Assembly: GCA_017427945.1 (NCBI GenBank)
Contig: JAFRRT010000026.1
Location: 1 to 64,000 of the forward strand
DNA from: Muribaculaceae bacterium
GTDB lineage: Bacteria; Bacteroidota; Bacteroidia; Bacteroidales; Muribaculaceae
Direction: 5' to 3'
Length of the DNA stretch: 64,000 bases
A program made the translations under genes and the position numbers. Below the pieces are notes generated by a model that did not search any database, was not told the DNA's origin, and saw nothing but the letters and a program-made list of their open reading frames with translations. Shown piece after piece: positions 31,612-40,350 of the stretch; position 1 is the first letter of the stretch, and the number at the start of each line of letters is the position of its first letter.

Positions 31612-34083
31612 ATGCAAGAAATAATTCAAGAAGATCTTAACGCGGTAGCGGCGGCGGAAAAAAAGAAAAAAAGACGCCTGCGCAGTGGCATTAAATGGGA
31701 CCGACTGTTTGTCGCCTGTGCCTATAACTGGTATTGGTTCATCCTCTCTATGGTTGTTTGCTCATGTCTCGCCTATCTGTATGGCAAGAGCCAGCCACAG
31801 TTCTATGTTGGTAAAGCGTCTATCCTTATCAGGTCTAAAGACAGCGCGCAAGGCACGCCATCGATGACTTTCAGTGATTTAGGTCTGAACACCGTGAACT
31901 ACATTCCAAACGAGCCTTACAAACTTAGGTCCTCCAGGGTTATGGAAATCGTTGTAAACTCACTGGGCCTGAATGTTCAATACTATGGCCATAAGTTCTT
32001 GCGTGATGTCAATATATACAAAGAATCACCCATCCAAGTCACCCCGTTAAGAGAAGTAACATCAGGATACTCATTAACTATCGTTCCCAAGGACAATGAG
32101 AACTTTGAATTCAAAGTAGATAACGGACAATGGAAAAAGGCCCACTTCGGCAGCAAAGTAAACACCGAGCATGGCCCCGTGGCAATCACAAAAACGCCTC
32201 TTTTTAACGAATCCCATGTTGACTACAACATCATCGCCCGCATCAACAATCCATTATCGGTTGCTAGGTCATTATCCAAATCGATGGTTGTTGAGCAGGC
32301 TGATGAACACAGCGACGTTCTTAATCTCGCGATTAGAGGTGAGAATCCAGTGATGTGTGCCGACATTTTGAATGCACTTGTAGTCGCATATAACCAAGAG
32401 GGCATCAACGATATGAATCAGGTTGCCCGCAATACTGAGGCCTTTATTGCTGAACGTGTGGCCGACCTGTCAAAAGACTTGAGCGGTGTTGATAACGAGG
32501 TTGCCATCTTGACGGCAAACTCTGCGAACTCCATCATGCTAGGCAATGCATCTAATACAATGGATCAAATCAACAACACCGCGGACGTGAGCCTTGAAGC
32601 AAACCTTGTGGCTCAAGTACGCCATTTCATCGCAGGCATGGGTCCCAATGATCTGATTCCCGTCAATTCCGGCATCAACAACACCGGAATCACCGATCAA
32701 ATCAAGACTTATAACGAGGCCATGCAGGAATATCAAAAGATTTCTGCCACGTCAAGTGCCGAGAACCCAGTAATGAAAGAACTTATCAACTCTTTGGCTG
32801 TGCAAAAGAAAACGATTCTTGCCAGTTTGGATAACTACTTGGGAGCACTGCGTACGAGACAAAGTCAGGCTCAACGGATGCAGAACATGGCTCAAAGCAG
32901 CATGACTGCCAACCCGTCACACGAAAAAGCAATTACCGAGGTAACACGCCAACAGAAAATCAAGGAGCAACTATACCTTTACCTACTCAACAAGCGCGAA
33001 GAGAACGCTTTGCAGATGGCAATTACAGAGGCCAACGCAAAAGTGATGGAGCCAGCCATTCCAAATCACACGCCTATTACAGCGCCACTATCTCGAATCG
33101 TATTGACTGGTATGTTTATCGGTCTATTAATTCCCGCTTTTGTTCTTTACGGAGTTTTCTGGTACTTCTCGCTTGACAAGACCATCCACACTCGTCGTGA
33201 GATTGAAGAAGCATGCGATATTCCCATTTTGGGTGAGTTGCCTGCTAAGAAAGACCATGTCACCGGTGAGATTGTGGTTAACGAGACATCCAATGACCGC
33301 ATGAATGAGGCGTTCCGTATTGTCCGCAATAACCTTGATTTTGTCACAAGTCAGGACAAACCTGATGACGGCGCCACTGTTATCCAGTTCACCTCTACTA
33401 TGTCAGGTGAAGGTAAGAGTTTCGTGGCTGCAAACCTTGCCTTATCATACACCTATGTAAACAAGAAGGTAATTGTGGTCGACCTTGACTTGCGTAAAGG
33501 TAAGTTCTCTGAGTACGTTGGTGTCCAGGATGGTAAGGGTGTGACTGCATATCTTTCTGGAAAGGAGCCCGACATTCACAATGTCATCCACCGCGGTCCT
33601 CTTCACGAAGGTTTTGACATCATCAGCGTTGGCGCTATTCCTCCTAACCCGACAGCATTGTTGTTGACCGACTACATGGGAAAGATGATCGAAACGCTCA
33701 AGGAAGAGTATGATTTTATCATTCTTGATACCGTGCCTTACAACCTGATTGCTGATGCCGCAGTTGTAAACAAGTATGCCGACTTAACGATATATGTTGT
33801 TCGTGACGGTAGGGTTGAACAGCAATACATGTATGAGCTGGAGCGCCTCTCTGATGAGCACAAGATCAAAAACCTCACCATTCTCATCAACGACATCAAA
33901 CTTAGTAAGACACGTTATAACTATTCCTACGCCTACGGTTACGGTAAGGGTTACGGTTACGGTTATGGCTACGGTTACGGCTACGGTTACGGTGGTGATA
34001 GTGGTGGTTATTATGTCGATGACACTCCAAAGGATACATCCGTTTCCCAAGAGTTCGGAGTCACCGGCAATCAAGAGAATTAA
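31612..34083 (+). CDS. Wzc-type polysaccharide co-polymerase/BY-kinase
   Basis: An 823-residue inner-membrane protein that sets chain length and drives export of capsule or exopolysaccharide. A first helix (about 41-61) is followed by the Wzz periplasmic domain with coiled coils, then a second helix (about 495-520). The cytoplasmic tyrosine-kinase domain has Walker A 'TSTMSGEGKSFVAANLALS', Walker A' 'VIVVDLDLRKGKFSEYVG' and Walker B 'FIILDTVP'. The tail is a long Tyr-Gly cluster (about 770-795), the usual autophosphorylation site, encoded by a GGTTAC/GGCTAC hexamer repeat. It is followed after 34 bases by UDP-glucose dehydrogenase, a common BY-kinase target. Confidence 0.93.
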   Translation: MQEIIQEDLNAVAAAEKKKKRRLRSGIKWDRLFVACAYNWYWFILSMVVCSCLAYLYGKSQPQFYVGKASILIRSKDSAQGTPSMTFSDLGLNTVNYIPNEPYKLRSSRVMEIVVNSLGLNVQYYGHKFLRDVNIYKESPIQVTPLREVTSGYSLTIVPKDNENFEFKVDNGQWKKAHFGSKVNTEHGPVAITKTPLFNESHVDYNIIARINNPLSVARSLSKSMVVEQADEHSDVLNLAIRGENPVMCADILNALVVAYNQEGINDMNQVARNTEAFIAERVADLSKDLSGVDNEVAILTANSANSIMLGNASNTMDQINNTADVSLEANLVAQVRHFIAGMGPNDLIPVNSGINNTGITDQIKTYNEAMQEYQKISATSSAENPVMKELINSLAVQKKTILASLDNYLGALRTRQSQAQRMQNMAQSSMTANPSHEKAITEVTRQQKIKEQLYLYLLNKREENALQMAITEANAKVMEPAIPNHTPITAPLSRIVLTGMFIGLLIPAFVLYGVFWYFSLDKTIHTRREIEEACDIPILGELPAKKDHVTGEIVVNETSNDRMNEAFRIVRNNLDFVTSQDKPDDGATVIQFTSTMSGEGKSFVAANLALSYTYVNKKVIVVDLDLRKGKFSEYVGVQDGKGVTAYLSGKEPDIHNVIHRGPLHEGFDIISVGAIPPNPTALLLTDYMGKMIETLKEEYDFIILDTVPYNLIADAAVVNKYADLTIYVVRDGRVEQQYMYELERLSDEHKIKNLTILINDIKLSKTRYNYSYAYGYGKGYGYGYGYGYGYGYGGDSGGYYVDDTPKDTSVSQEFGVTGNQEN
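33927..33993 (+). repeat. Hexamer repeat coding the Tyr-Gly tail
   Basis: About ten in-frame copies of tacggt or tacggc (one tatggc, one interrupted by taagggt as ggtaag) encode alternating Tyr and Gly. The array is prone to slippage in steps of six bases, which keeps the frame. Confidence 0.85.
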
Positions 34084-34117
34084 TATCCTCAACTCAAGAA
34101 CCAAGAATTCCTGTTGA

Positions 34118-35437
34118 ATGAAAATCGCGGTTGTCGGAACCGGATATGTAGGATTAGTCACGGGCACCTGTTTCAGCGAAATGGGTGTCCATGTGACATG
34201 TGTTGATGTTGATAGCAACAAAATCGATACGCTCAAGAGTGGGTCGATCCCCATTTATGAGCCAGGACTGGAAACACTTGTCCGCAAGAACATTAAATCT
34301 GGAAGGTTGCTATTCACCACACGTCTTGAGGATGTGGTGAATGATGTAGACATTGTGTTCAGCGCTGTGGGAACGCCTCCTGACGAAGACGGAAGTGCTG
34401 ACCTCAAGTATGTTCTTGAAGTAGCCCATACCATCGGCAAGCACTTGAACCGCTACATTGTCGTTGTGACCAAGAGTACCGTTCCAGTGGGCACAGCCCG
34501 AAAGGTCAAAGCCGTTATACAAGAAGAATTGGATAAGCGCGGATGTAACATCGAGTTTGATGTTGCCAGCAATCCTGAATTCTTGAAAGAGGGTAATGCA
34601 GTGAAGGACTTTATGAGTCCTGACCGCGTTGTGGTGGGTGTAGAGAGCGAACGTGCCCGCAAAATCATGGCGCGCCTCTACAAACCCTTCATGATTGTAA
34701 GCGACAGACTTATTTTCACCGACATACCATCGGCCGAAATGATTAAGTATGCCGCTAACTCAATGCTGGCGACACGCATCAGTTTCATGAACGACATCGC
34801 CAATCTGTGTGAGCTAGTGGGTGCAGATGTAAATATGGTGCGCAAAGGCATTGGCAGTGATACACGTATCGGCAAGAAGTTCCTTTATGCCGGTTGTGGC
34901 TATGGCGGATCATGTTTCCCCAAGGATGTGAAAGCCCTCATCAAGACGGCGGCAGACAATGGCTACCCCATGCGGGTACTCCAAGCCGTTGAAGAGGTTA
35001 ATGCCGACCAAAAGCTTGTGCTGTACCGCAAACTCGTGAAGCACTATGGCAGCGAGAACGAATTGAAAGGCAAGGCTATCGCCATGTGGGGTCTTGCATT
35101 CAAGCCCGAGACCGATGACATGCGTGAGGCTCCCGCTTTGGTGTTGATTGACAAATTGCTTGGAGCAGGAGCAACGGTCAAGGTTTACGACCCTGTTGCC
35201 ATGGACGAGTGCCGTCGTCGTTTGGGCGAGGCCGTTACCTACGCCACCGACATGTACGATGCCGCAACTGATGCCGACGCCCTCATACTGGTTACCGAGT
35301 GGAAGGAATTGCGTATGCCCAACGTCGAAACATTACTGCTCAAGATGAAAGGCCGACTGATTCTTGACGGCAGGAATATCCTCGACGGCGAAGAATTACA
35401 ACAAGCCGGATTTGAATATCACTGCATCGGGAAGTAA
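34118..35437 (+). CDS. UDP-glucose 6-dehydrogenase
   Basis: Oxidises UDP-glucose to UDP-glucuronate with two NAD+, supplying acid sugar for capsule. The 439-residue chain has 'MKIAVVGTGYVGLVTG' (NAD-binding), 'TKSTVPVGTARKV', 'PEFLKEGNAVKDFMSPDRVVVG', the catalytic Cys in 'GCGYGGSCFPKDVKAL', and a C-terminal UDP-binding Rossmann domain ('AMWGLAFKPETDDMREAP'). It matches the TuaD/Ugd family in length. It is the second and last gene of the Wzc operon, so the full glycan gene set must lie elsewhere. Confidence 0.96.
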   Translation: MKIAVVGTGYVGLVTGTCFSEMGVHVTCVDVDSNKIDTLKSGSIPIYEPGLETLVRKNIKSGRLLFTTRLEDVVNDVDIVFSAVGTPPDEDGSADLKYVLEVAHTIGKHLNRYIVVVTKSTVPVGTARKVKAVIQEELDKRGCNIEFDVASNPEFLKEGNAVKDFMSPDRVVVGVESERARKIMARLYKPFMIVSDRLIFTDIPSAEMIKYAANSMLATRISFMNDIANLCELVGADVNMVRKGIGSDTRIGKKFLYAGCGYGGSCFPKDVKALIKTAADNGYPMRVLQAVEEVNADQKLVLYRKLVKHYGSENELKGKAIAMWGLAFKPETDDMREAPALVLIDKLLGAGATVKVYDPVAMDECRRRLGEAVTYATDMYDAATDADALILVTEWKELRMPNVETLLLKMKGRLILDGRNILDGEELQQAGFEYHCIGK

Positions 35438-35473
35438 CAATTCCAACAAAGCAAAGAGACAAGACGCCATAAT

Positions 35474-35506
35474 AAAAAGCCGCTCTGCAATGCAGAACGG
35501 CTTTTT
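35474..35506. terminator. Bidirectional terminator after UDP-glucose dehydrogenase
   Basis: Arms aaaaagccg and cggcttttt with an inner pair tctgca/tgcaga; runs of A on the left and T on the right serve both directions. Confidence 0.88.
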
Positions 35507-35523
35507 GATTAGCTAAAAGTTTG

Positions 35524-38133
35524 TCATTTGACAACAACCTTATGAGAAGTTGTTTCGCTTGCAACCACGTAAATGCCTGCCGGCAACTCAATGGTACAGT
35601 CACCTGCCAAATTGATTGTTGCGACACAATTTGCATCCATATCATACACCTCAAGTTCATCGCCCGCAGGATTGACAATAAACACGCCATTCTCTACAGG
35701 CACAGCATTCCATTGCAACTGCCTCATTCCGTTAGCGGCGCCTGACAGCAACAAATCAATCAGTGCTGTCACATCAGCAATCGAAATATTTCCATCATGA
35801 CTGACGTCAGCAGCCTCAGTATCAAATGGCGAAACTTCCGTACCCAGTAGATAGTCAATCAACACGGTAACATCTGCGATGGACACACTGCCATCCATAT
35901 TCACGTCTCCGTAGCGAACGGGCTGAGCTTCCACCACTCCTATAACATCAGCATAAGCGCTGGCCAGACTTGTCGTGGCCGAAATAGCGCCATCGTAATC
36001 TCCAGGAGTTGATGTGTTTTTCAAGCGCACATAGAACACTTCACCCGATGGGTCGAGGGTAAGCGACTGTGCCCAACTGAAACCATTCAGGCTAATCTCA
36101 AAGTTGCCCTCAACTGCTAAATGGATGTTTTCGCTATTGTTATCAGCGCTCACTGAACCACTTTCTATTTCTGAAGAACCATTCTGAACTGCAACAATGA
36201 CATCAAGCGAAGAGATGGACAATGAGGGCATCGCATCTTTGCTGGCAGTCAGATTCACAGTAGTGCTCACCTCGCTGCTGGCTATTGTCAGTGTGCCTGT
36301 TGCATTACCAGCTGTGCTTGACGTGTATGTTACAGTCACGGTGGTGCCATTATTCGCGCTGGCAGCGCTGATGGTTGTCGGAGTCACGCTAAAGCCATTA
36401 CCGCTCACGCTCACATTCAATGCCTTCGTCAGGTTAGAGCCCCTCACCGTTATGGTCTTGCTCACCGAACTTCCAGAGGCAGTGATGGTGCCGACATTCA
36501 CTGTCGAGCCGTTGACAGGAGCAGTCAGTTCTGGAGTTGCTACCGAGCCGCTATTGCTCGTAATGGCGATATCATCGACGTTGAGACGCGAGCCAGCGGT
36601 TTGCTGGAACTTGAAGCGCACATCGCCAGTCACATTCAGATCATAGCTATACTGTTGCCAGGTCCCATTAAGTGTGCAAGTGGCCATCTCAGTCCATGTG
36701 CTGCCAGCATTGGTGCTATAAAGGATTTTGATTGTGGGATTTACATCATTGCCATATTTTGCCGCATAGAAAGTAAGCTTGCTGGCTCCGCCAATAACGT
36801 CTTCTGACATCTGGATATAGGAATCAGCATTCTTGCCAAAGCAGCAGCCAAGCGAGCCGTTCCAGTGATCATTATCTCGCGCATAGAGTCCAGCATTGCT
36901 AAAGTACCATTTGAATGCGGCTCCTTGTATTTCCTGAGTCCAGTAGCCACCAGAACTGCAGCCTTCCCATGTCTCGACAGTCTCGGTACCTCCGCCGCCG
37001 CCAGTATTATATGTAGCGGTCAGAGTAACATTGCTGGTCACCTCTGAACTGCTGATTGTCAGTCTGCCCGTGGCATTGGTAGCAGTACCGTTATAGGTGA
37101 CGGTAACTGTCGTGCCAGCATTCACAGCGGCAGCAGTAAGTGTCGTCGGAGTCACACTAAAGCCCGTTCCCGTTACAGCAACCGTGAGAGCTTGGGTGAG
37201 ATAAACGCCCTTGACAGTGATTGTCTTGCTAACACCCGAGCCCGCGTTGGTGCCCACGTTAATAGTTGATCCGTTGGCAGGAGACGAGAGTATAGGAGTA
37301 TTCGTAGCACTTCCCGTCCAGGCATTGCCTGTCATGTTTCCCCACAAGTACTCCGCCAACTCGGGATGGTCGATAAAAGGATTACGATTATGCTGGATAC
37401 CAGAAACAGCTTCGTTGCGATTCGACTCAAGCGTGCTGACCGGGTCATTGCGATGCCACTCGAGCAATTGGCTGATTGCCCATGGCGTGAGATGCTTGTA
37501 ACTGCTATTGGTGAATACCACACTACCCAATCCGTTGGTCCAAGAGCCCACACGGTCCATGTAACGCACTACCATATAGAAATAGGTTCGAGCGAAGTCG
37601 CCCTTGTACTCATCGGCGACTTCAAACACCGTACCCGTATAGCCGCTGTGGGTACAGGAACCCAGTTTACCAGTTCCGCAAGCTGTACCATTAGCACAGT
37701 CACCGAAGGGGTTATTGCCGCGCTGACCATTTACCCATCCGTCAACAGGGTACATGTGATACAAGTCTGTATACATGGTGTCAGCATCTGAGCTGCCTCC
37801 TCCCCACCAACTGTTGGGAACCGAGTGTTCACGGTTATAGCATTGCCCAATTGTGTTGTAGGTACCACACTGGTCCACACTGTAAGTAAACTGTGTGGTA
37901 GAGTAACGGTCGATAATCGTGTTGCCGTTGCAGTCTGTCGTTTTGAACTTTTCCCACAAGTTGCCATAATAAATTCTGTAGTGGCCATTGATAATCTGGT
38001 GTAACGATGACATCAGCTGCTGGTCATTCTTACCCAAAGCATTGTTATAGTACCCGCTTGGTATTGCGGCTACTGCCTGCAAGCCCACAGCCATCACTAC
38101 GAGCAGCAACAGGTAATGTAGATTTTTTCTCAT
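35524..38133 (-). CDS. Secreted endonuclease I with Ig-like repeats, dockerin and C-terminal sorting tail
   Basis: An 869-residue exported nuclease. Signal peptide 1-23. The endonuclease I domain (about 25-275) has 'CYNREHSVPNSWWGGGSSDADT' with the catalytic His and the Asn of the metal site, and 'DLYHMYPVDGWVNGQRG'. Two Ig-like repeats follow (about 280-375 and 535-625; each with 'TPTTLTAA' or 'TPTTISAA' and 'TVTVTY'), separated by a jelly-roll domain (about 385-525). A further beta domain, a dockerin-like pair ('GDVNMDGSVSIADVTVLID', 'ADVSHDGNISIADVTALID', about 745-800) and a T9SS-like beta tail end the protein. It should degrade extracellular DNA or RNA at the cell surface. Confidence 0.85.
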   Translation of the reverse strand: MRKNLHYLLLLVVMAVGLQAVAAIPSGYYNNALGKNDQQLMSSLHQIINGHYRIYYGNLWEKFKTTDCNGNTIIDRYSTTQFTYSVDQCGTYNTIGQCYNREHSVPNSWWGGGSSDADTMYTDLYHMYPVDGWVNGQRGNNPFGDCANGTACGTGKLGSCTHSGYTGTVFEVADEYKGDFARTYFYMVVRYMDRVGSWTNGLGSVVFTNSSYKHLTPWAISQLLEWHRNDPVSTLESNRNEAVSGIQHNRNPFIDHPELAEYLWGNMTGNAWTGSATNTPILSSPANGSTINVGTNAGSGVSKTITVKGVYLTQALTVAVTGTGFSVTPTTLTAAAVNAGTTVTVTYNGTATNATGRLTISSSEVTSNVTLTATYNTGGGGGTETVETWEGCSSGGYWTQEIQGAAFKWYFSNAGLYARDNDHWNGSLGCCFGKNADSYIQMSEDVIGGASKLTFYAAKYGNDVNPTIKILYSTNAGSTWTEMATCTLNGTWQQYSYDLNVTGDVRFKFQQTAGSRLNVDDIAITSNSGSVATPELTAPVNGSTVNVGTITASGSSVSKTITVRGSNLTKALNVSVSGNGFSVTPTTISAASANNGTTVTVTYTSSTAGNATGTLTIASSEVSTTVNLTASKDAMPSLSISSLDVIVAVQNGSSEIESGSVSADNNSENIHLAVEGNFEISLNGFSWAQSLTLDPSGEVFYVRLKNTSTPGDYDGAISATTSLASAYADVIGVVEAQPVRYGDVNMDGSVSIADVTVLIDYLLGTEVSPFDTEAADVSHDGNISIADVTALIDLLLSGAANGMRQLQWNAVPVENGVFIVNPAGDELEVYDMDANCVATINLAGDCTIELPAGIYVVASETTSHKVVVK

Positions 38134-38184
38134 AACAAGTTTAAGTTTATATTAATAGTTATTATGTTCGTTTTATATCACCTG

Positions 38185-38192
38185 CAAATGTA
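38185..38192 (-). promoter_or_regulatory. -7 promoter box of the endonuclease gene
   Basis: Minus-strand TACATTTG, an exact TAnnTTTG match, about 52 bases upstream of the ATG at 38133. The leader is A/T-rich. Confidence 0.5.
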
Positions 38193-38310
38193 CTAAAAAA
38201 CATCACAACAAGTTGAGAATTTTGAAGTTTTCTGCCGATAGCAAACCCCACTTCATTGATTTTTCATTGACATGCAAGACAGGGGAGGAACATTCATTTA
38301 CAAGAAAGTC

Positions 38311-38332
38311 CTGAGGACCACGGTGGTCTCAG
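38311..38332 (-). terminator. Possible terminator of the ATP-grasp/CDP-alcohol operon
   Basis: On the minus strand a near-perfect stem (ctgag-accac and gtggt-ctcag with one bulge) lies about 33 bases after the CDP-alcohol gene's stop. The following GACTTTCTTG is only a weak U-run. Confidence 0.45.
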
Positions 38333-38364
38333 AACTCTATTCGTTAAAAGCCGGTTGGCAAGGA

Positions 38365-39315
38365 TTAGTCTTTCAAAGCCTTGACAGCTTGCTTACAGAT
38401 GTTCTCATGGCGCAGTACCATGTAAACCAACAGGATATTCAGCACGACGATTTCAAAAACGAAATACAGCCACGGCATGTTGATGATGACCGAGATGAAG
38501 CAAGCGATAATGCGCGTGTTGAAGGTAAGGATATTGGTATACTTCATCAACGGCAAACTCAGTTTGCGGAAGTAGTCACGGAATTCCTGAGTGGGCACGC
38601 CATCCTCGCCATAGCGCTCGGTGAGAGCAGCACGCAGGCGTTGCATGTTAGGAGTAAAGCGCTCCTGATTTGACGTGTAGCCGCTATAGAAGAACAGCGG
38701 CAGTTTGCTCCAGAAATTCATGCCCCAGTCCAGTCGATGGTACTGCTCCTTGAGTTTGGCCGCACTTTCCAGTTCACTACCCTGCTTGCCCTTGAGGAAG
38801 AACAAGTGGAACTGGCGGTAACAGTCGGCCATGGCTGCCTGCAGCGCGTGGCTGGCACCCGAGAGGATACCCAATGCCCAAATCTGCCACTCATGGCTTG
38901 CGAAATAATTACCCAATAGGCTGTCGCCGAAATCCAGTTCACGGAAAACCAATGCAAAGCCAATTGCCGCAAACCAGAAGTCGCCACTGACGCCGTCCAA
39001 GATGCGCCCCATGCGGGAGTACTGCTGCGTCATACGCGCCAACTGCCCATCGGCACTGTCAAAGGTGTCAGCCCAAGTGATGAGCAGCATGCCCACCCAG
39101 TTGAGCCATGCCAGATGAGGTTGGTGGAAATAGAGCATGATGCCGCCCGCCACACCCATGAAGATGCTGGCAACAGTGATGGCATTGGGGCTAACGCCCA
39201 ACTTTGCGAACATTTTCGCCCACAAGAAACCCAGGGGGCGGTGGAAATGCAGGTCGAACCACTCCTCGGTGTCCAACGATTTGAGCGAAGCCTGATATTC
39301 TTCTTTAAGTGTCAT
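38365..39315 (-). CDS. CDP-alcohol phosphatidyltransferase family protein
   Basis: A 316-residue membrane enzyme of the family that moves a phosphoalcohol headgroup from a CDP-linked donor, as in phospholipid synthesis. It has the catalytic pattern D-x2-DG-x2-AR-x8-G-x3-D in 'DSADGQLARMTQQYSRMGRILDGVSGD'-type sequence (about 85-111), but the final Asp sits five rather than four residues after the third one. About six membrane helices surround it. A soluble N-terminal tail of about 40 residues carries 'EEWFDLHFHRPLGFLWAK'. It lies 41 bases downstream of an ATP-grasp gene on the same strand. The headgroup is unknown. Confidence 0.8.
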   Translation of the reverse strand: MTLKEEYQASLKSLDTEEWFDLHFHRPLGFLWAKMFAKLGVSPNAITVASIFMGVAGGIMLYFHQPHLAWLNWVGMLLITWADTFDSADGQLARMTQQYSRMGRILDGVSGDFWFAAIGFALVFRELDFGDSLLGNYFASHEWQIWALGILSGASHALQAAMADCYRQFHLFFLKGKQGSELESAAKLKEQYHRLDWGMNFWSKLPLFFYSGYTSNQERFTPNMQRLRAALTERYGEDGVPTQEFRDYFRKLSLPLMKYTNILTFNTRIIACFISVIINMPWLYFVFEIVVLNILLVYMVLRHENICKQAVKALKD

Positions 39316-39356
39316 GTTTTTCAGTTTCTATTCCAAAGATTTAATACCTAACTCCT

Positions 39357-40226
39357 TTACAGCCCCAGATGTGCTTTGGCAAGAGCCAGAACGGCCTTGG
39401 CAATGTGCGGTGCCGACTCGTTGCGACAAGGTGCGAAACTGGGCCAGTCGTTAAAGTCGATAATACGGATGGTGCCGTCGGGATCAACGATACAGTCACC
39501 ACCGTAGATAACCACATTCAGCTCCTCGGCAGCACGTGAACAGATGTCCTTCAACTCCTTCAGGTCGATGTCGATACCCTGGGAGTGGCCATTGACTTCC
39601 TCCCAACCATACTTGCTATGGCCCTCGTCAAAAGGATAGAACCAATAGAAGAACTGCGAATCTTTCACGCCATAGAACTTCACGAGGTCACCCGTCAAGT
39701 GCACATTAATGACGGCACGAGTGATGCCACGATAGAAGTACTCCTGCAAAACCTCCTGGGCCTCTTCGGGGTGACGCACATAGCTCACGTCCTCCTTGTG
39801 CATGGCATGGAAGTCGCCGCGCTTGATCCAGCAACTCTTGAAGCCGGCCTTCTTGAGTTGTTCCTTGACGTTCTCGTTGGTGTTGACAATGAGGCTCTCA
39901 GGATAAGGGATGCCGTTTCCCAAGAGTATGCGCGTCATGCGCTCACGCGTACAGTTCTCAATGCCATAGCCCGAATTGATGACAAGCTTACCCTCGTCCT
40001 CGAGACGTTGCAGCTTGGCAATGCTCTCGCGCTCACGGCACATGGCGAGCACAACGGGCTCGTTGATCTCTTGGTTGTTGAATTGCTCCTCACTATAAAC
40101 GTTCACCTGGCAGCCGCGTTTGCGCAGTTGCTCGGCTACAAGGTTGAAGATGGCGGTGTCGTTGCCAATGTGGTTGGGCGAATAAGCGCCTGCGCGCATG
40201 ACGCCCGCAATAGTAATGTCTGCCAT
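39357..40226 (-). CDS. ATP-grasp enzyme, substrate unknown
   Basis: A 289-residue protein of the ATP-grasp superfamily, whose members join a carboxylate to an amine or similar group through an acyl-phosphate. Recognisable elements are an N-terminal binding domain with 'GVMRAGAYSPNHIGNDTAIF', a central 'KSCWIKRGDFHAMHKEDV' with an ATP-binding Lys, and the C-terminal 'YGGDCIVDPDGTIRIIDFNDWPSFAPCR' holding the acidic metal ligands (D and the DFND motif). It is closest in feel to RimK/glutathione synthetase-like proteins. It heads a two-gene operon with the CDP-alcohol transferase; a -7 box (TATATTTG, 40281-40288) lies 55 bases upstream. Confidence 0.75.
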   Translation of the reverse strand: MADITIAGVMRAGAYSPNHIGNDTAIFNLVAEQLRKRGCQVNVYSEEQFNNQEINEPVVLAMCRERESIAKLQRLEDEGKLVINSGYGIENCTRERMTRILLGNGIPYPESLIVNTNENVKEQLKKAGFKSCWIKRGDFHAMHKEDVSYVRHPEEAQEVLQEYFYRGITRAVINVHLTGDLVKFYGVKDSQFFYWFYPFDEGHSKYGWEEVNGHSQGIDIDLKELKDICSRAAEELNVVIYGGDCIVDPDGTIRIIDFNDWPSFAPCRNESAPHIAKAVLALAKAHLGL

Positions 40227-40280
40227 TGAAATTGACTAATTTATGGTATCGGGCACAAGGGCCCATTATTGATTAACCTG

Positions 40281-40288
40281 CAAATATA
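40281..40288 (-). promoter_or_regulatory. -7 promoter box of the ATP-grasp operon
   Basis: Minus-strand TATATTTG, an exact TAnnTTTG match, leaving a leader of about 50 bases before the ATG at 40226. Confidence 0.55.
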
Positions 40289-40350
40289 CAAAAAAATGGA
40301 AAACCACAGGGCAAAATGCAAGAAAAACAGAATTATTGTACATGAATGAA

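Noticed and set aside
33927..33993. Telomere-like TTACGG repeats
   Set aside because: The repeat is in frame within a kinase gene and encodes the known Tyr-rich tail.
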